Below, one piece after another: positions 6,102 through 13,946 of a DNA stretch of 13,946 nucleotides. A program made the position numbers and the translations under genes. The DNA comes from an uncultured Muribaculaceae bacterium (GTDB taxonomy: Bacteria > Bacteroidota > Bacteroidia > Bacteroidales > Muribaculaceae). Position 1 is the stretch's first letter. Each line of letters starts with the position of its first letter. The stretch is taken from assembly GCA_947173755.1 (NCBI GenBank), contig CAMWGM010000018.1, positions 1 through 13,946 on the forward strand. The letters run 5' to 3'. A model generated the notes under the pieces. The model had not been told where the DNA came from. It ran no database searches and saw nothing but the letters and a program-made list of their open reading frames with translations.

Positions 6102-7271
6102 ATGAAATCATACATTCTTTTAAGCGTTGCCGGCTGCGCATTAATATTTTCGTCATGTTCCCACAAAACCGATAAGACCGAAGAGACCGAGGCTCCTGTC
6201 ATAGATGTTGCCGCCGTCAAGGTGGAGGATGTCCAGTTGGTGTCAACCTATCCGGGCTATCTTACAGCCGACAAGGCGGTGGATGCAGTGGCGAGAGTCA
6301 ACGGCCAGATAGTGTCGATGAATTATGAGAGCGGTCAGATGGTGAACGAAGGTGATATCCTTTTCACGATCGAAAGTTCGAAGTATCGCGACTTGGCTTC
6401 TCAGGCCAAGGCATCGCTTCAGACGGCTATCAGCGAGCGCGACTATGCCCGCAGCCATTATGAGGCCGTTAAGAAAGCGCTTGCCAGCGAGGCTGTCAGC
6501 AAGATGGAGGTCGAGCAGGCCGAGAGCGCGCTTGAGCAGGCGGAGTCGTCGATCATGAGTGCCCGGGCCGCTCTCGAGACCGCGAACCGCAATCTGAGTT
6601 ACTGCGTGGTGCGTGCTCCGATATCGGGCCAGGCAGCAAAAAACGTCTATAGCGTAGGAGCATACGTAAGCGGCGAAGGCTCGCCGGTGACTCTTACCAC
6701 AGTATATAAAAATGACATCATGACTGCGAACTTCGCCATCGAGGATGCGCGCTATCTCGAACTTCTCCAGCGTGTGGGTGTGACGGGACAGTCGGAGTCA
6801 GTCGACCGGACTCTTACTTCGAGCCGCGAGGATGTCGTGGACTCGCTCGATTTCAATAATGTTCCCCTGACTTTCTCGGAGAAACTGCCGCATGTCTATA
6901 CCGGTGCGGTCACTTATCTTTCGCCTGCCCTCAACCGTTCGACAGGCACGATGGATGTGCAGGTTAAGGTGAAAAATCCTTATAACGAACTTCGTGCGGG
7001 AATGTATGTTGATGTGCATCTTCCCTATGGTATGGCTAAGAATGCCATTCTGGTGCGTGACGCTTCGATAGGCACCAACCAGTTAGGGAAGTATCTCTAT
7101 GTGGTGAATGACTCTGACCGCGTGGTCTACACTCCGATCACCGTCGGCGATCTCTATCAGGATACGCTCCGCATAGTCACATCGGGACTCAAGGAGGGTG
7201 ACCGATATGTCACCAAGGCAATGCTCAAAGTGCGCGACGGCGAGAAAGTTACACCGCGTGCCATAGAGTGA
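6102..7271 (+). CDS. RND efflux periplasmic adaptor lipoprotein (MFP/HlyD family, 389 aa)
   Basis: The membrane-fusion protein that links the inner-membrane pump to the outer-membrane channel. The signal sequence ends in FSSC, predicting lipidation at C19; the following SHKTDK lacks the acidic cluster of Bacteroidota surface-export signals, which suits a periplasm-facing anchor. Domains in order: first half of the lipoyl-like barrel-sandwich hybrid (about 58-93, VNGQIVSMNYESGQMVNEGD), an alpha-helical hairpin (about 94-166, heptad-rich with ALEQAESSIMSARAALE), the second lipoyl half with RAPISG (171-176), a beta-barrel domain (about 205-300) and a membrane-proximal domain to the C terminus. 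It sits 39 nt after the channel gene and 44 nt before the pump gene. The length is typical of AcrA/MexA-type adaptors. Confidence 0.93.
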   Translation: MKSYILLSVAGCALIFSSCSHKTDKTEETEAPVIDVAAVKVEDVQLVSTYPGYLTADKAVDAVARVNGQIVSMNYESGQMVNEGDILFTIESSKYRDLASQAKASLQTAISERDYARSHYEAVKKALASEAVSKMEVEQAESALEQAESSIMSARAALETANRNLSYCVVRAPISGQAAKNVYSVGAYVSGEGSPVTLTTVYKNDIMTANFAIEDARYLELLQRVGVTGQSESVDRTLTSSREDVVDSLDFNNVPLTFSEKLPHVYTGAVTYLSPALNRSTGTMDVQVKVKNPYNELRAGMYVDVHLPYGMAKNAILVRDASIGTNQLGKYLYVVNDSDRVVYTPITVGDLYQDTLRIVTSGLKEGDRYVTKAMLKVRDGEKVTPRAIE

Positions 7272-7315
7272 CCGATACTTCCTAACCATCTCCAACAACG
7301 AAACGCTGAAACTTC

Positions 7316-10300
7316 ATGTTCTCAAAATTTTTTATAGACCGGCCCATCTTCGCCACCGTCCTGGCGATCCTGATGGTCATCGTGGGCCTTGTCACCGTGC
7401 AGTCGCTCCCTATCGCGCAATATCCCGACATCACACCTCCGACCGTCATGGTCAGCGCCGCTTATCCCGGAGCCGATGCGGAGACGGTGGCCAAGGTCGT
7501 GGGCGAACCGATCGAGCAACAGGTGAACGGTGTGGAAGGTATGCTCTACATGAGTTCCAATTCTTCCGACGGATCATATAGCCTCACGATTACATTCGAG
7601 AACGGAACCGATCTCGACGAGGCGTCAGTGAAAGTACAGAACCGTATCTCGCTGGCACAGTCGCAACTGCCTAATGCCGTGCAGCAGCAGGGAGTGTCGG
7701 TCACCTCGGAGTCTTCCAACCAGATTCTGTTCATCGCACTGGAGAGCGACGACCCCGAGCGTTATGACGCGCTCTATCTGACCAATTACGCCCAACTCAA
7801 TATAATCGACGAATTGTCGCGTATAGATGGTGTTGGTGGTGCCGCAGCCTTCGGAGCGGGCGAGTACTCGATGAGGATATGGCTCGACCCCTCGAAGATG
7901 CAGACGTACGGACTGACTCCTGCCGATATCTCGTCGATGATCCAGAGCCAGAACATGGAAGTGTCGGCCGGCAGTGTCGGAACTCCTCCCGCGAATTCGG
8001 ATGTTGATTTCTCATATACCATCACCACCCGCGGCCAACTCCAGACAGCCGAGGAGTTCGGCAATATCGTATTGCGCACCGACGGTAACTCGGTGCTCCG
8101 TCTCCGTGATGTGGCGAAGGTGGAACTGGGATCTTCCTCCTATTCGACCGTGGCACGTGTCAGCGGTCATGAGGCCGGCCTGATAGGTGTCAGCCAGTTG
8201 CCGGGTGCCAATGCTCTCGAAGTGGCCAAAAAGGTCGAGGCACAGATGGAAAGTCTCCAGAGATATTTCCCCGACGGTATTCATTACAGGATCATCATGA
8301 ACGCCACTAACTTCGTGACCGCCTCGATTGACAACGTGCTCGTCACATTCGTCGAGACGACACTGATCGTGATGGTGGTGATACTTTTCTTCCTTCAGAG
8401 CTGGCGTGCGGTGATCATCCCGATGATCTCGATTCCGGTGTCGCTCATCGCGACATTCGCTGTCATGAAACTGCTCGGATTCTCGCTCAACACACTTACG
8501 CTCTTCGGTCTTGTGCTCGCGATAGCCATTGTGGTCGACGATGCGATAGTGGTGGTAGAGGACTGTGCCCGATTGGTGCAGGAAGGAAAACTGACACCAA
8601 GACAGAGTGCCGAAAAAGCCATGAAGGAACTGACCGGCCCTGTTGTAGGCGAAGTATTGGTGCTTCTCTCCGTCTTCATCCCAACCGCCTTCATATCGGG
8701 AATTACGGGAGAACTCTATAAACAGTTTGCGCTCACCATCGCGACGTCGGTAGCATTCTCCGGCTTCAACGCTCTTACGTTCACCCCTGCAATGTGTGCG
8801 CTCTTCCTGAAAAAGAAGACAAATGCACAGCCGCGGTTTTTCCTTTTCCGCTGGTTCAACAAAGGCTGGACCTGGACCGAGAACAAGTATGTCAAGGCTG
8901 TCGGTGCGACAGTGCGCCGTCCTTGGGTGTCGCTCGGGCTCTACTTCCTTATCTGCATCGGTGCTTTCTGGGGATTTGCCAAATGGCCGACAAGTTATAT
9001 TCCTCAGGAGGATATGGGCTACTTCCTGACTTCCATTCAGTTGCCGACTGGAGCATCGCTCGACCGGACGGATAAGATCGTCAGCACTCTTGCGGACGAA
9101 ATCATGAAGATTCCCGCAGTGGAGAATGTGATCGAGATGTCAGGCCAATCGATGATGGGTGGCGGATCAGGTTACAATATGGGAACGTTGTTCGTGATGC
9201 TCAAACCGTGGAGCCAGCGCTCGTCGAGGAGCGAGAGCGTAGACGCCATCATGGCCAAGGTGGATGAGATAGCGGCAGGCATGCAGGAGCCGATCGTATT
9301 TTCCATCAATCCGCCCGCCATCCCGGGTCTGGGAATGACGTCAGGCCTTCAGATGCAGTTGCTCGACATCAACAACCTCGGCAGCGAGGCACTTGCGCAG
9401 GCACTCGACGATATGCAGGCACTCGCAAGGAAAGATCCGCGCCTGAAGCAGCTCACCACACAGTATCAGGCTTCTGTCCCGCAGTATTCACTCGTGATCG
9501 ACCGCGACAAGGCCAAACTTCTCAATCTGCGTCTCGAGGATATCTACGCCACTCTGTCCGCCTATATGGGAACGAGTTACGTGAATGATTTCGTGGATTT
9601 CGGAAGAACCTACGAGGTCAATATCAGTGCCGAGCAGGGCGCACGCGCCGATGTCAACTCGATCGGCAAACTGTACGTAAGGAATGCAGAGGGCAACATG
9701 GTGCCGCTGTCGGCATTCAGTACGGTAAAACCTGTCAGCGGACAGTCGACAGTGAGCCGATATAATATGTATCAGACAGCCTCGATTACCGGCACTCCGG
9801 CCAAAGGCACTTCGTCGGCCGAAGGAATTCAGGCGATGGAGGAATTGCTCCAGAAAGCCGTCGGCGACCGTTTCTCGTATGCATGGACAGGCGAGGCCTA
9901 TCAGGAGACTCAGTCGGGAACGACCATCTCGATGGTACTGATATTTGCCGTGATCATAACCATCCTGGTGCTCGCCGCACAGTATGAGAGCTGGACCGAC
10001 CCGCTCGCCGTGGTCTTCGCGATGCCGACGGCGATTCTCGGAACAATCATAGGGTGTATGTTCCTCAGTCAGGACATTTCGATCTACACCCAGATCGGTA
10101 TAATCCTACTGCTCGGTCTGGCGGCCAAGAATGCCATTCTTATCGTCGAGTATGCAATCGACTTCCGAAAATCGGGCGCCGATGTCAAGCAGGCTGCGAT
10201 AGATGCAGGCAAGATCAGGTTCCGCCCGATCATGATGACAGCTCTTGCCTTCGTGTTCGGTGTGATGCCTATGCTGTTCGCCACCGGTGCCGGAGCAGCA

Positions 10301-10483
10301 TCGCGACTCTCGCTCGGTACGGCGGTGGTGTTCGGCATGGCTATCAACGCAGTGATCGGTACTCTGTTTGTGCCGTCGTTCTGGGAACTGATGACCCGGC
10401 TCCAGATATGGCTGCAGAAGAAAATGCCGTCGTTCATCCAGCCCCTTAAGATCAACAAGTCGAATGACGGTGACGGTGTCTGA
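7316..10483 (+). CDS. RND multidrug efflux pump, HAE1 (AcrB/MexB-like) inner-membrane permease (1055 aa)
   Basis: The proton-driven pump of the tripartite complex, exporting hydrophobic or amphipathic compounds from periplasm and membrane. It begins MFSKFFIDRPIFATVLAILM, the characteristic cytoplasmic start and TM1 of HAE1 pumps, and its length matches AcrB (1049 aa). Two large periplasmic loops (roughly 30-335 and 560-870) alternate with TM bundles. The proton-relay aspartates D408-D409 in TM4 (VVDDAIVVVED; codons 8537-8542) and the TM10 lysine K938 (AAKNAILIVEYA; codon 10127-10129) are intact, so the pump should be active. The long TM5-TM6 segment around PVVGEVLVLLSVFIPTAF is typical. It is the last gene of the operon, and no regulator or extra pump subunit follows. 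Sequence alone does not indicate substrates; bile salts and antibiotics are likely for a gut organism. Confidence 0.96.
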   Translation: MFSKFFIDRPIFATVLAILMVIVGLVTVQSLPIAQYPDITPPTVMVSAAYPGADAETVAKVVGEPIEQQVNGVEGMLYMSSNSSDGSYSLTITFENGTDLDEASVKVQNRISLAQSQLPNAVQQQGVSVTSESSNQILFIALESDDPERYDALYLTNYAQLNIIDELSRIDGVGGAAAFGAGEYSMRIWLDPSKMQTYGLTPADISSMIQSQNMEVSAGSVGTPPANSDVDFSYTITTRGQLQTAEEFGNIVLRTDGNSVLRLRDVAKVELGSSSYSTVARVSGHEAGLIGVSQLPGANALEVAKKVEAQMESLQRYFPDGIHYRIIMNATNFVTASIDNVLVTFVETTLIVMVVILFFLQSWRAVIIPMISIPVSLIATFAVMKLLGFSLNTLTLFGLVLAIAIVVDDAIVVVEDCARLVQEGKLTPRQSAEKAMKELTGPVVGEVLVLLSVFIPTAFISGITGELYKQFALTIATSVAFSGFNALTFTPAMCALFLKKKTNAQPRFFLFRWFNKGWTWTENKYVKAVGATVRRPWVSLGLYFLICIGAFWGFAKWPTSYIPQEDMGYFLTSIQLPTGASLDRTDKIVSTLADEIMKIPAVENVIEMSGQSMMGGGSGYNMGTLFVMLKPWSQRSSRSESVDAIMAKVDEIAAGMQEPIVFSINPPAIPGLGMTSGLQMQLLDINNLGSEALAQALDDMQALARKDPRLKQLTTQYQASVPQYSLVIDRDKAKLLNLRLEDIYATLSAYMGTSYVNDFVDFGRTYEVNISAEQGARADVNSIGKLYVRNAEGNMVPLSAFSTVKPVSGQSTVSRYNMYQTASITGTPAKGTSSAEGIQAMEELLQKAVGDRFSYAWTGEAYQETQSGTTISMVLIFAVIITILVLAAQYESWTDPLAVVFAMPTAILGTIIGCMFLSQDISIYTQIGIILLLGLAAKNAILIVEYAIDFRKSGADVKQAAIDAGKIRFRPIMMTALAFVFGVMPMLFATGAGAASRLSLGTAVVFGMAINAVIGTLFVPSFWELMTRLQIWLQKKMPSFIQPLKINKSNDGDGV

Positions 10484-10506
10484 CGGCTTAAAGAATTGAA
10501 AAAATC

Positions 10507-10548
10507 AGTGACGCAACTAAATCCTACCATGGATTTGGTTGCGTCACT
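10507..10548. terminator. Bidirectional hairpin terminator between convergent operons
   Basis: An 18-bp inverted repeat pairs AGTGACGCAACTAAATCC (10507-10524) with GGATTTGGTTGCGTCACT (10531-10548), broken only by one T-G wobble, around loop TACCAT. On the minus strand the stem is followed after two bases by six T (complement of 10499-10504), making a good intrinsic terminator for the DUF262 genes. On the plus strand no T run follows, so stopping of the efflux transcript there relies on stem strength. It lies 24 nt after the pump stop and 24 nt from the DUF262 stop. Confidence 0.82.
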
Positions 10549-10571
10549 TGCTATCAAGAAAGTCGGGAATA

Positions 10572-12872
10572 TCAGTTTGTCATACTGACAATAGTGTCCG
10601 TGCAAAGATTAAAGGCTAATTTGATACGGTCTATAGTGTCATGACCGTCAGAGTCCTGAGGGATGGAGTGTTCGGTCTTGGTTCCGTCAGGAAGGGAGAT
10701 TTCGATTGACTTTTCTTTGATGTCGACAGTAATAGTAGCGTCATTCAGGTACAGACTCCCGCCGGCACAGTTGGTTTCGCATTCGATACCGTTCTTCTTC
10801 AAAAGGGACTCAACAGCCAGATTGTAGGGATTCCAGAAGAATTCGGACCCTCCGCCTCCGTTAGCGTTCAACTGGAAATATGAGTACTCTCCATCAAGGT
10901 AACGGTATTTAGATCTTGTTGCTGAATAGATCGTGGGGTATGTGCGGAGATAGTATGTCCAGGGATATACTTCGGGATTAGATGCCTTCTTGATAATTTC
11001 CTCCAATGCCTTAAGCGAATAATCGGAATAGTCGGCGAGGAATTTCTGTATCACTCCCGGCACGATTCTGCCGAACGATTGCGTCAGTTCTTTCCACCGA
11101 CGCCAGTCTGCTCCGCCGTAGGCTTTCACGCCTCTTGCCTTGACTGCAGGAGCGTAGTCTCCAACAGTCAGCATGGCGCGCTCGATGAGCATATAGTCGC
11201 ACTCGGAGTTAAACAATCGTCCGAAGCGTTCGAGTGCCGTGAGATTGATCTGTCTGTCGGGCTCTTCTCCCTCTACCAGAGTGTTGAGGTTTCCGAAGAG
11301 CAGCCAATGGTTTTCGACAGCCTTGAGGAGATTCTCATGAGCGGGATTTGCAGCGATCCATGCATTCTTGAGTTCTTCCTGATCTTTCTGCATCTTGTTC
11401 AACTCGTCGGTGATACCCGGAAGACCCATATTGCCTTTTTCGATCAGTTCGTCGACAACGAGCAGAGTCGTTCTGAAGTCGCGGGCGTGTATTTCGGTAT
11501 TCTCGACGAGATTGCGTAGGATACGGAAACGGTCGAGGAACTTGGTCTTGTCAATGCGGCTGATTGCCAACTGGAAGAATGCCTCCATATAGATGGTCGG
11601 TTTAAGTTTCAGGAGACCATCCTTACAAACTTCTTTCAACAGATCTGTATCTTTACGTTCTCCGATGAAAACTTTCTGCGGCTGGTCTGTAAAACCGTTG
11701 AGTGAAGCATCTTCAGACCACAGAGAGTAGCCCCGCTGAATGAATTCTCCGAAAAACGCCTTAGGATCATGGATATAATTTCCGGCTGCATCCTGCTCGG
11801 AGAAGAAATCCATGATATCCTCGAAACGACGCATGATTTCACGTGCTTGCTTTGTCTTACCGGCCCGCATCTTCCGGAGTTCCTCCTCGGGCAATTCCTC
11901 CCGGGGAGGAGTGAACCCTAAAACTGCAGACGCGAGTTTCATCAGATCTTTCTCAGGAGACTGAAAATCGATAGTTCCGCGTTTGCAGCCTTCGACGTTC
12001 AGATAGAAGAGAAGCAGATTATGGAAACATGTGTCAAGCCCATTGTCGGTATAGTCATCAGTTAGCAAGTCGCAGTCCCGGCTGTCGTCGTGGTAGCGCC
12101 ACAGCAGATTGGTCCAGATCGTATCGATTTTAGCTGAGAGTTCGCCCCCGGTACCTGCATACTCGTCGAGCATCGCTTTGAAATGCTCGAAATCGGTCAG
12201 TTTCTTACCGCGCGAGTTCATCTTGATATAGAGTTCGTCGGTGGTGTTGAGATCGGAGAGATGCAGACGCCAGAACGTGACTTTATCGCGCAGACGCGGC
12301 CATATGCGCCTGAAATCATCAGCAGTATAGCCTTTCTGGGCGTAATGGGTGTCGATGGCGTCGAGCATGTTGATCATTGCCTTGATGGTTGGATCGGTGC
12401 GCCACAGGCCTGTGAACCACCATTGGCTCACGATGTAATCCCTGATCCCGGCAAAATCTTCAGGTTTTATACTGTGGAGCCTCTGACAGAACTGTTTGCT
12501 GCTCTCGCGGGTCTCATAACTGAACTTCCGGAGGAACTCGGTGTCTTCACCGGCCCGTTTCCCGATGTAAAGATGGAGCAGGAAGAGTGTGGTGAGACGT
12601 TGCTGTCCGTCGACCGGATAGAAAACGGGCTCATTTCCTGTGGTTTTCTGACCGAAAACGAAGTCGAGCATAATCCCGGAGTCGTCTTTAGCGTCGATCA
12701 CCTCAAAGAGACTGTCGAGAAAGCGGGATCTGACCGATTCCTCACCGTCGCGCCCCTGCGCGTAGTCTCGCTGAATTTTCGGAATCAGAATCTTGTGGAT
12801 GTAGTGCTCTTTGTCTGTCAGCATCCCGTTAAGGGATACGAGATGCCCTGCTTCTCTATTATCGTGGCTCAT
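10572..12872 (-). CDS. DUF262 domain protein, GmrS-like ParB-fold (766 aa), no HNH domain recognised
   Basis: The N-terminal part is a DUF262 domain, the ParB/Srx-type nucleotide-binding fold of GmrS and SspE in modification-dependent (type IV) anti-phage restriction. Diagnostic motifs are IPKIQRDYAQGR (30-41), DGQQRLTT (88-95) and the loop YIKMNSRGKKLTDFEHFK (215-232). The middle (about 250-630) is predicted helical. The C-terminal 130 residues start PWTYYLRTYP (637-646), contain a glycine-rich FQLNANGGGGSEFFWNPYNLA segment split by an aromatic turn, and end in beta strands; no known domain was recognised. There is no DUF1524 HNH motif set, so a nuclease, if any, should come from a partner. 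The ATG at 12872 overlaps the stop of the upstream gene by four bases (ATGA), pointing to translational coupling and a joint complex. Defence is inference; DUF262 proteins without a nuclease are poorly characterised. Confidence 0.85.
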   Translation of the reverse strand: MSHDNREAGHLVSLNGMLTDKEHYIHKILIPKIQRDYAQGRDGEESVRSRFLDSLFEVIDAKDDSGIMLDFVFGQKTTGNEPVFYPVDGQQRLTTLFLLHLYIGKRAGEDTEFLRKFSYETRESSKQFCQRLHSIKPEDFAGIRDYIVSQWWFTGLWRTDPTIKAMINMLDAIDTHYAQKGYTADDFRRIWPRLRDKVTFWRLHLSDLNTTDELYIKMNSRGKKLTDFEHFKAMLDEYAGTGGELSAKIDTIWTNLLWRYHDDSRDCDLLTDDYTDNGLDTCFHNLLLFYLNVEGCKRGTIDFQSPEKDLMKLASAVLGFTPPREELPEEELRKMRAGKTKQAREIMRRFEDIMDFFSEQDAAGNYIHDPKAFFGEFIQRGYSLWSEDASLNGFTDQPQKVFIGERKDTDLLKEVCKDGLLKLKPTIYMEAFFQLAISRIDKTKFLDRFRILRNLVENTEIHARDFRTTLLVVDELIEKGNMGLPGITDELNKMQKDQEELKNAWIAANPAHENLLKAVENHWLLFGNLNTLVEGEEPDRQINLTALERFGRLFNSECDYMLIERAMLTVGDYAPAVKARGVKAYGGADWRRWKELTQSFGRIVPGVIQKFLADYSDYSLKALEEIIKKASNPEVYPWTYYLRTYPTIYSATRSKYRYLDGEYSYFQLNANGGGGSEFFWNPYNLAVESLLKKNGIECETNCAGGSLYLNDATITVDIKEKSIEISLPDGTKTEHSIPQDSDGHDTIDRIKLAFNLCTDTIVSMTN

Positions 12873-13946
12873 TTGCTAAGATAGTCTTTAAGTTTTGCTT
12901 CCATATCTGACATATAGACCTCGCGGTCCTTATCTCCCCAGAAGAAAAGATGGTCGGTGTCGCAAGTCTCGTTATTGTTGACGATCGCTTTGAGGAATAC
13001 TCTTTCGGTAGCGATCGGAACGAAGTTGGTGCTGAGTTCGCTGATGATCTTCCTGCGCTTTACATCGAATGTAGAGTTGTTGAGCGTGGAATTGTCATAC
13101 CGTCCGAGAAGGGCCATATTCGCCATCTCGTCCTGATAAAGGCCTGTGGCCCCGGGGAGATTCTCCATGATTTCGCGGAATTCCTGGGAGATGTTTTTAA
13201 ATTCCTCACCGCCTTTTCCCATTTTGATGAACTCCTCCATCCTTTCCCGGAGTGAAGACATACGTGTCTTGAGATCGGGATCGAGTTCCTGATTTTTCAG
13301 AAGATGATTGAGCGATTCGAGATGAGTGGCCACCCACTGCTGCCACTGCCAGTCCTTATTGAGAGTTTCTGATTTCTGGGCATGGATATGCTCGAGACTC
13401 CATCCGCCATCCACGGTGTTATGATAGGCGAAAGGATAGCGGAGAGATTTTCCCGCCTTCTCGGTAACCATAACATTATAGAGAGTGAGATAGCGTTTGA
13501 TCATATAGTGATGTGAGGCGTCAAACGAATTATCGGGGTCTTCGGCACAATTGTATTTCAGATCCTTGAAATCGGCCACATCTTTGAATTTTCCTTCCGG
13601 CTTGATAATGAGGGAGTATTTTATCAAACGGTTGAGCATTTTCCTGATTCTCTCGGTCGAACGCGCTTCCTTGCCCTCCGGATGAGCGAATTTGAAGATT
13701 CGGGCAAGCGTATCTGCCGGAAAATTGATAGACACGAGATAGCCGAGTCGATGATAGATCTCGCGGTCGGCATACCAGTCGCGCAGACGTTGGTATTGAA
13801 GGAAAATCTCGTTCCATTTCTCAAGCCCGGTCACTTTGTCGTTCTTCTTGAACCAGTCGACAAAGAAATTGAACGTATATAGGGGATCCTTGCTTCTCTG
13901 CAATGCCTTTTGGCTCACGAGGTCGAGGATGAGGTCGATTTTAGTG
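12869..13946 (-). CDS. C-terminal part of a DUF262/DUF1524-type protein with HNH-like motif; 5' end outside the window
   Basis: The frame is open to the window edge (first visible residues TKIDLILDL), so the start lies outside; a GTG at 13918 is an internal valine codon, not a convincing start. The visible 358 residues carry the DUF1524 His-Me-finger signature: WSLEHIHAQ (EHIHAQ at 13376-13393) and, about 80 residues later, NMALLGRYDNSTLNNSTFDVKR (around 13060-13125, split here by family-conserved N, N, F and K positions). These match the IEHILPQ and GNLTLL-N-F-K blocks of GmrD/SspE nucleases, although a second histidine was not identified. A charged helical insert separates the two blocks. 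By family architecture the missing N terminus is probably DUF262. It overlaps the next gene by four bases, and the pair likely forms one complex that recognises and cuts modified phage DNA; activity is inferred. Confidence 0.78.
   Translation of the reverse strand, partial: TKIDLILDLVSQKALQRSKDPLYTFNFFVDWFKKNDKVTGLEKWNEIFLQYQRLRDWYADREIYHRLGYLVSINFPADTLARIFKFAHPEGKEARSTERIRKMLNRLIKYSLIIKPEGKFKDVADFKDLKYNCAEDPDNSFDASHHYMIKRYLTLYNVMVTEKAGKSLRYPFAYHNTVDGGWSLEHIHAQKSETLNKDWQWQQWVATHLESLNHLLKNQELDPDLKTRMSSLRERMEEFIKMGKGGEEFKNISQEFREIMENLPGATGLYQDEMANMALLGRYDNSTLNNSTFDVKRRKIISELSTNFVPIATERVFLKAIVNNNETCDTDHLFFWGDKDREVYMSDMEAKLKDYLSK

Noticed and set aside
6135..6137. Alternative lipidation at C12 (VAGC) of the efflux adaptor
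   Set aside because: VAGC fits the lipobox, but it leaves only 11 residues of signal sequence; C19 after FSS gives a normal length.
10572..10680. TEHSIPQ near the C terminus of the 766-residue DUF262 protein as a DUF1524 motif
   Set aside because: It looks like the EHI-P block, but the N/F/K block that should follow is absent and only about 30 residues remain.
12183..12884. 233-codon open frame on the plus strand opposite the DUF262 gene
   Set aside because: It lies entirely antisense to a well-supported DUF262 coding region; its composition reflects the complementary codons and no motif is seen.
13918..13946. GTG at 13918 as the true start of the upstream DUF1524-type protein
   Set aside because: The frame remains open to the window edge with sensible residues (TKIDLILDL), and the family normally has a long N-terminal DUF262 region before this point.
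1..13946. CRISPR arrays, insertion sequences or integrase/attachment sites
   Set aside because: No spaced direct repeats, transposase or recombinase motifs were seen on either strand; the tRNA is truncated, so an attachment site there cannot be judged.

Overview
The window looks like chromosomal DNA from a Bacteroidota bacterium, most likely order Bacteroidales. The strongest sign is the promoter type: three upstream regions carry the Bacteroides-style -7 element TAnnTTTG, two of them with a TTTG -33 element 19-20 nt away. The lack of Shine-Dalgarno sequences, the style of the sigma/anti-sigma pair and the DUF6108-like secreted protein agree. The moderate GC content would suit Muribaculaceae or a close family, but that placement is inference.

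Left part (1-2000): a tRNA-Gly(GCC) cut by the window edge and an AI-2E/PerM-type membrane protein, both on the minus strand, then the RNase P RNA gene (rnpB) on the plus strand. The AI-2E gene and rnpB are divergently transcribed from separate promoters.

Middle-left (2021-4607): a tight four-gene plus-strand operon. It encodes an ECF-like sigma factor with a TTG start, a one-TM anti-sigma-like protein overlapping it by one base, a small secreted protein and a predicted outer-membrane beta-barrel protein. It ends at a strong hairpin. It looks like a self-contained envelope-signalling unit.

Middle-right (4665-10483): a complete tripartite RND efflux operon in the order outer-membrane factor, periplasmic adaptor lipoprotein, HAE1-type inner-membrane pump. 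The proton-relay residues of the pump are present. No regulator gene is adjacent inside the window.

Right part (10572-13946): a minus-strand pair of overlapping genes converging on the efflux operon. The downstream gene is a full DUF262 (ParB/GmrS-like) protein without a recognisable HNH nuclease. The upstream gene runs off the window and shows a DUF1524-like His-Me/HNH region. Together they resemble a GmrSD-type, modification-dependent anti-phage cassette and are the best candidate in the window for an under-described system. An 18-bp near-perfect inverted repeat separates the convergent operons.
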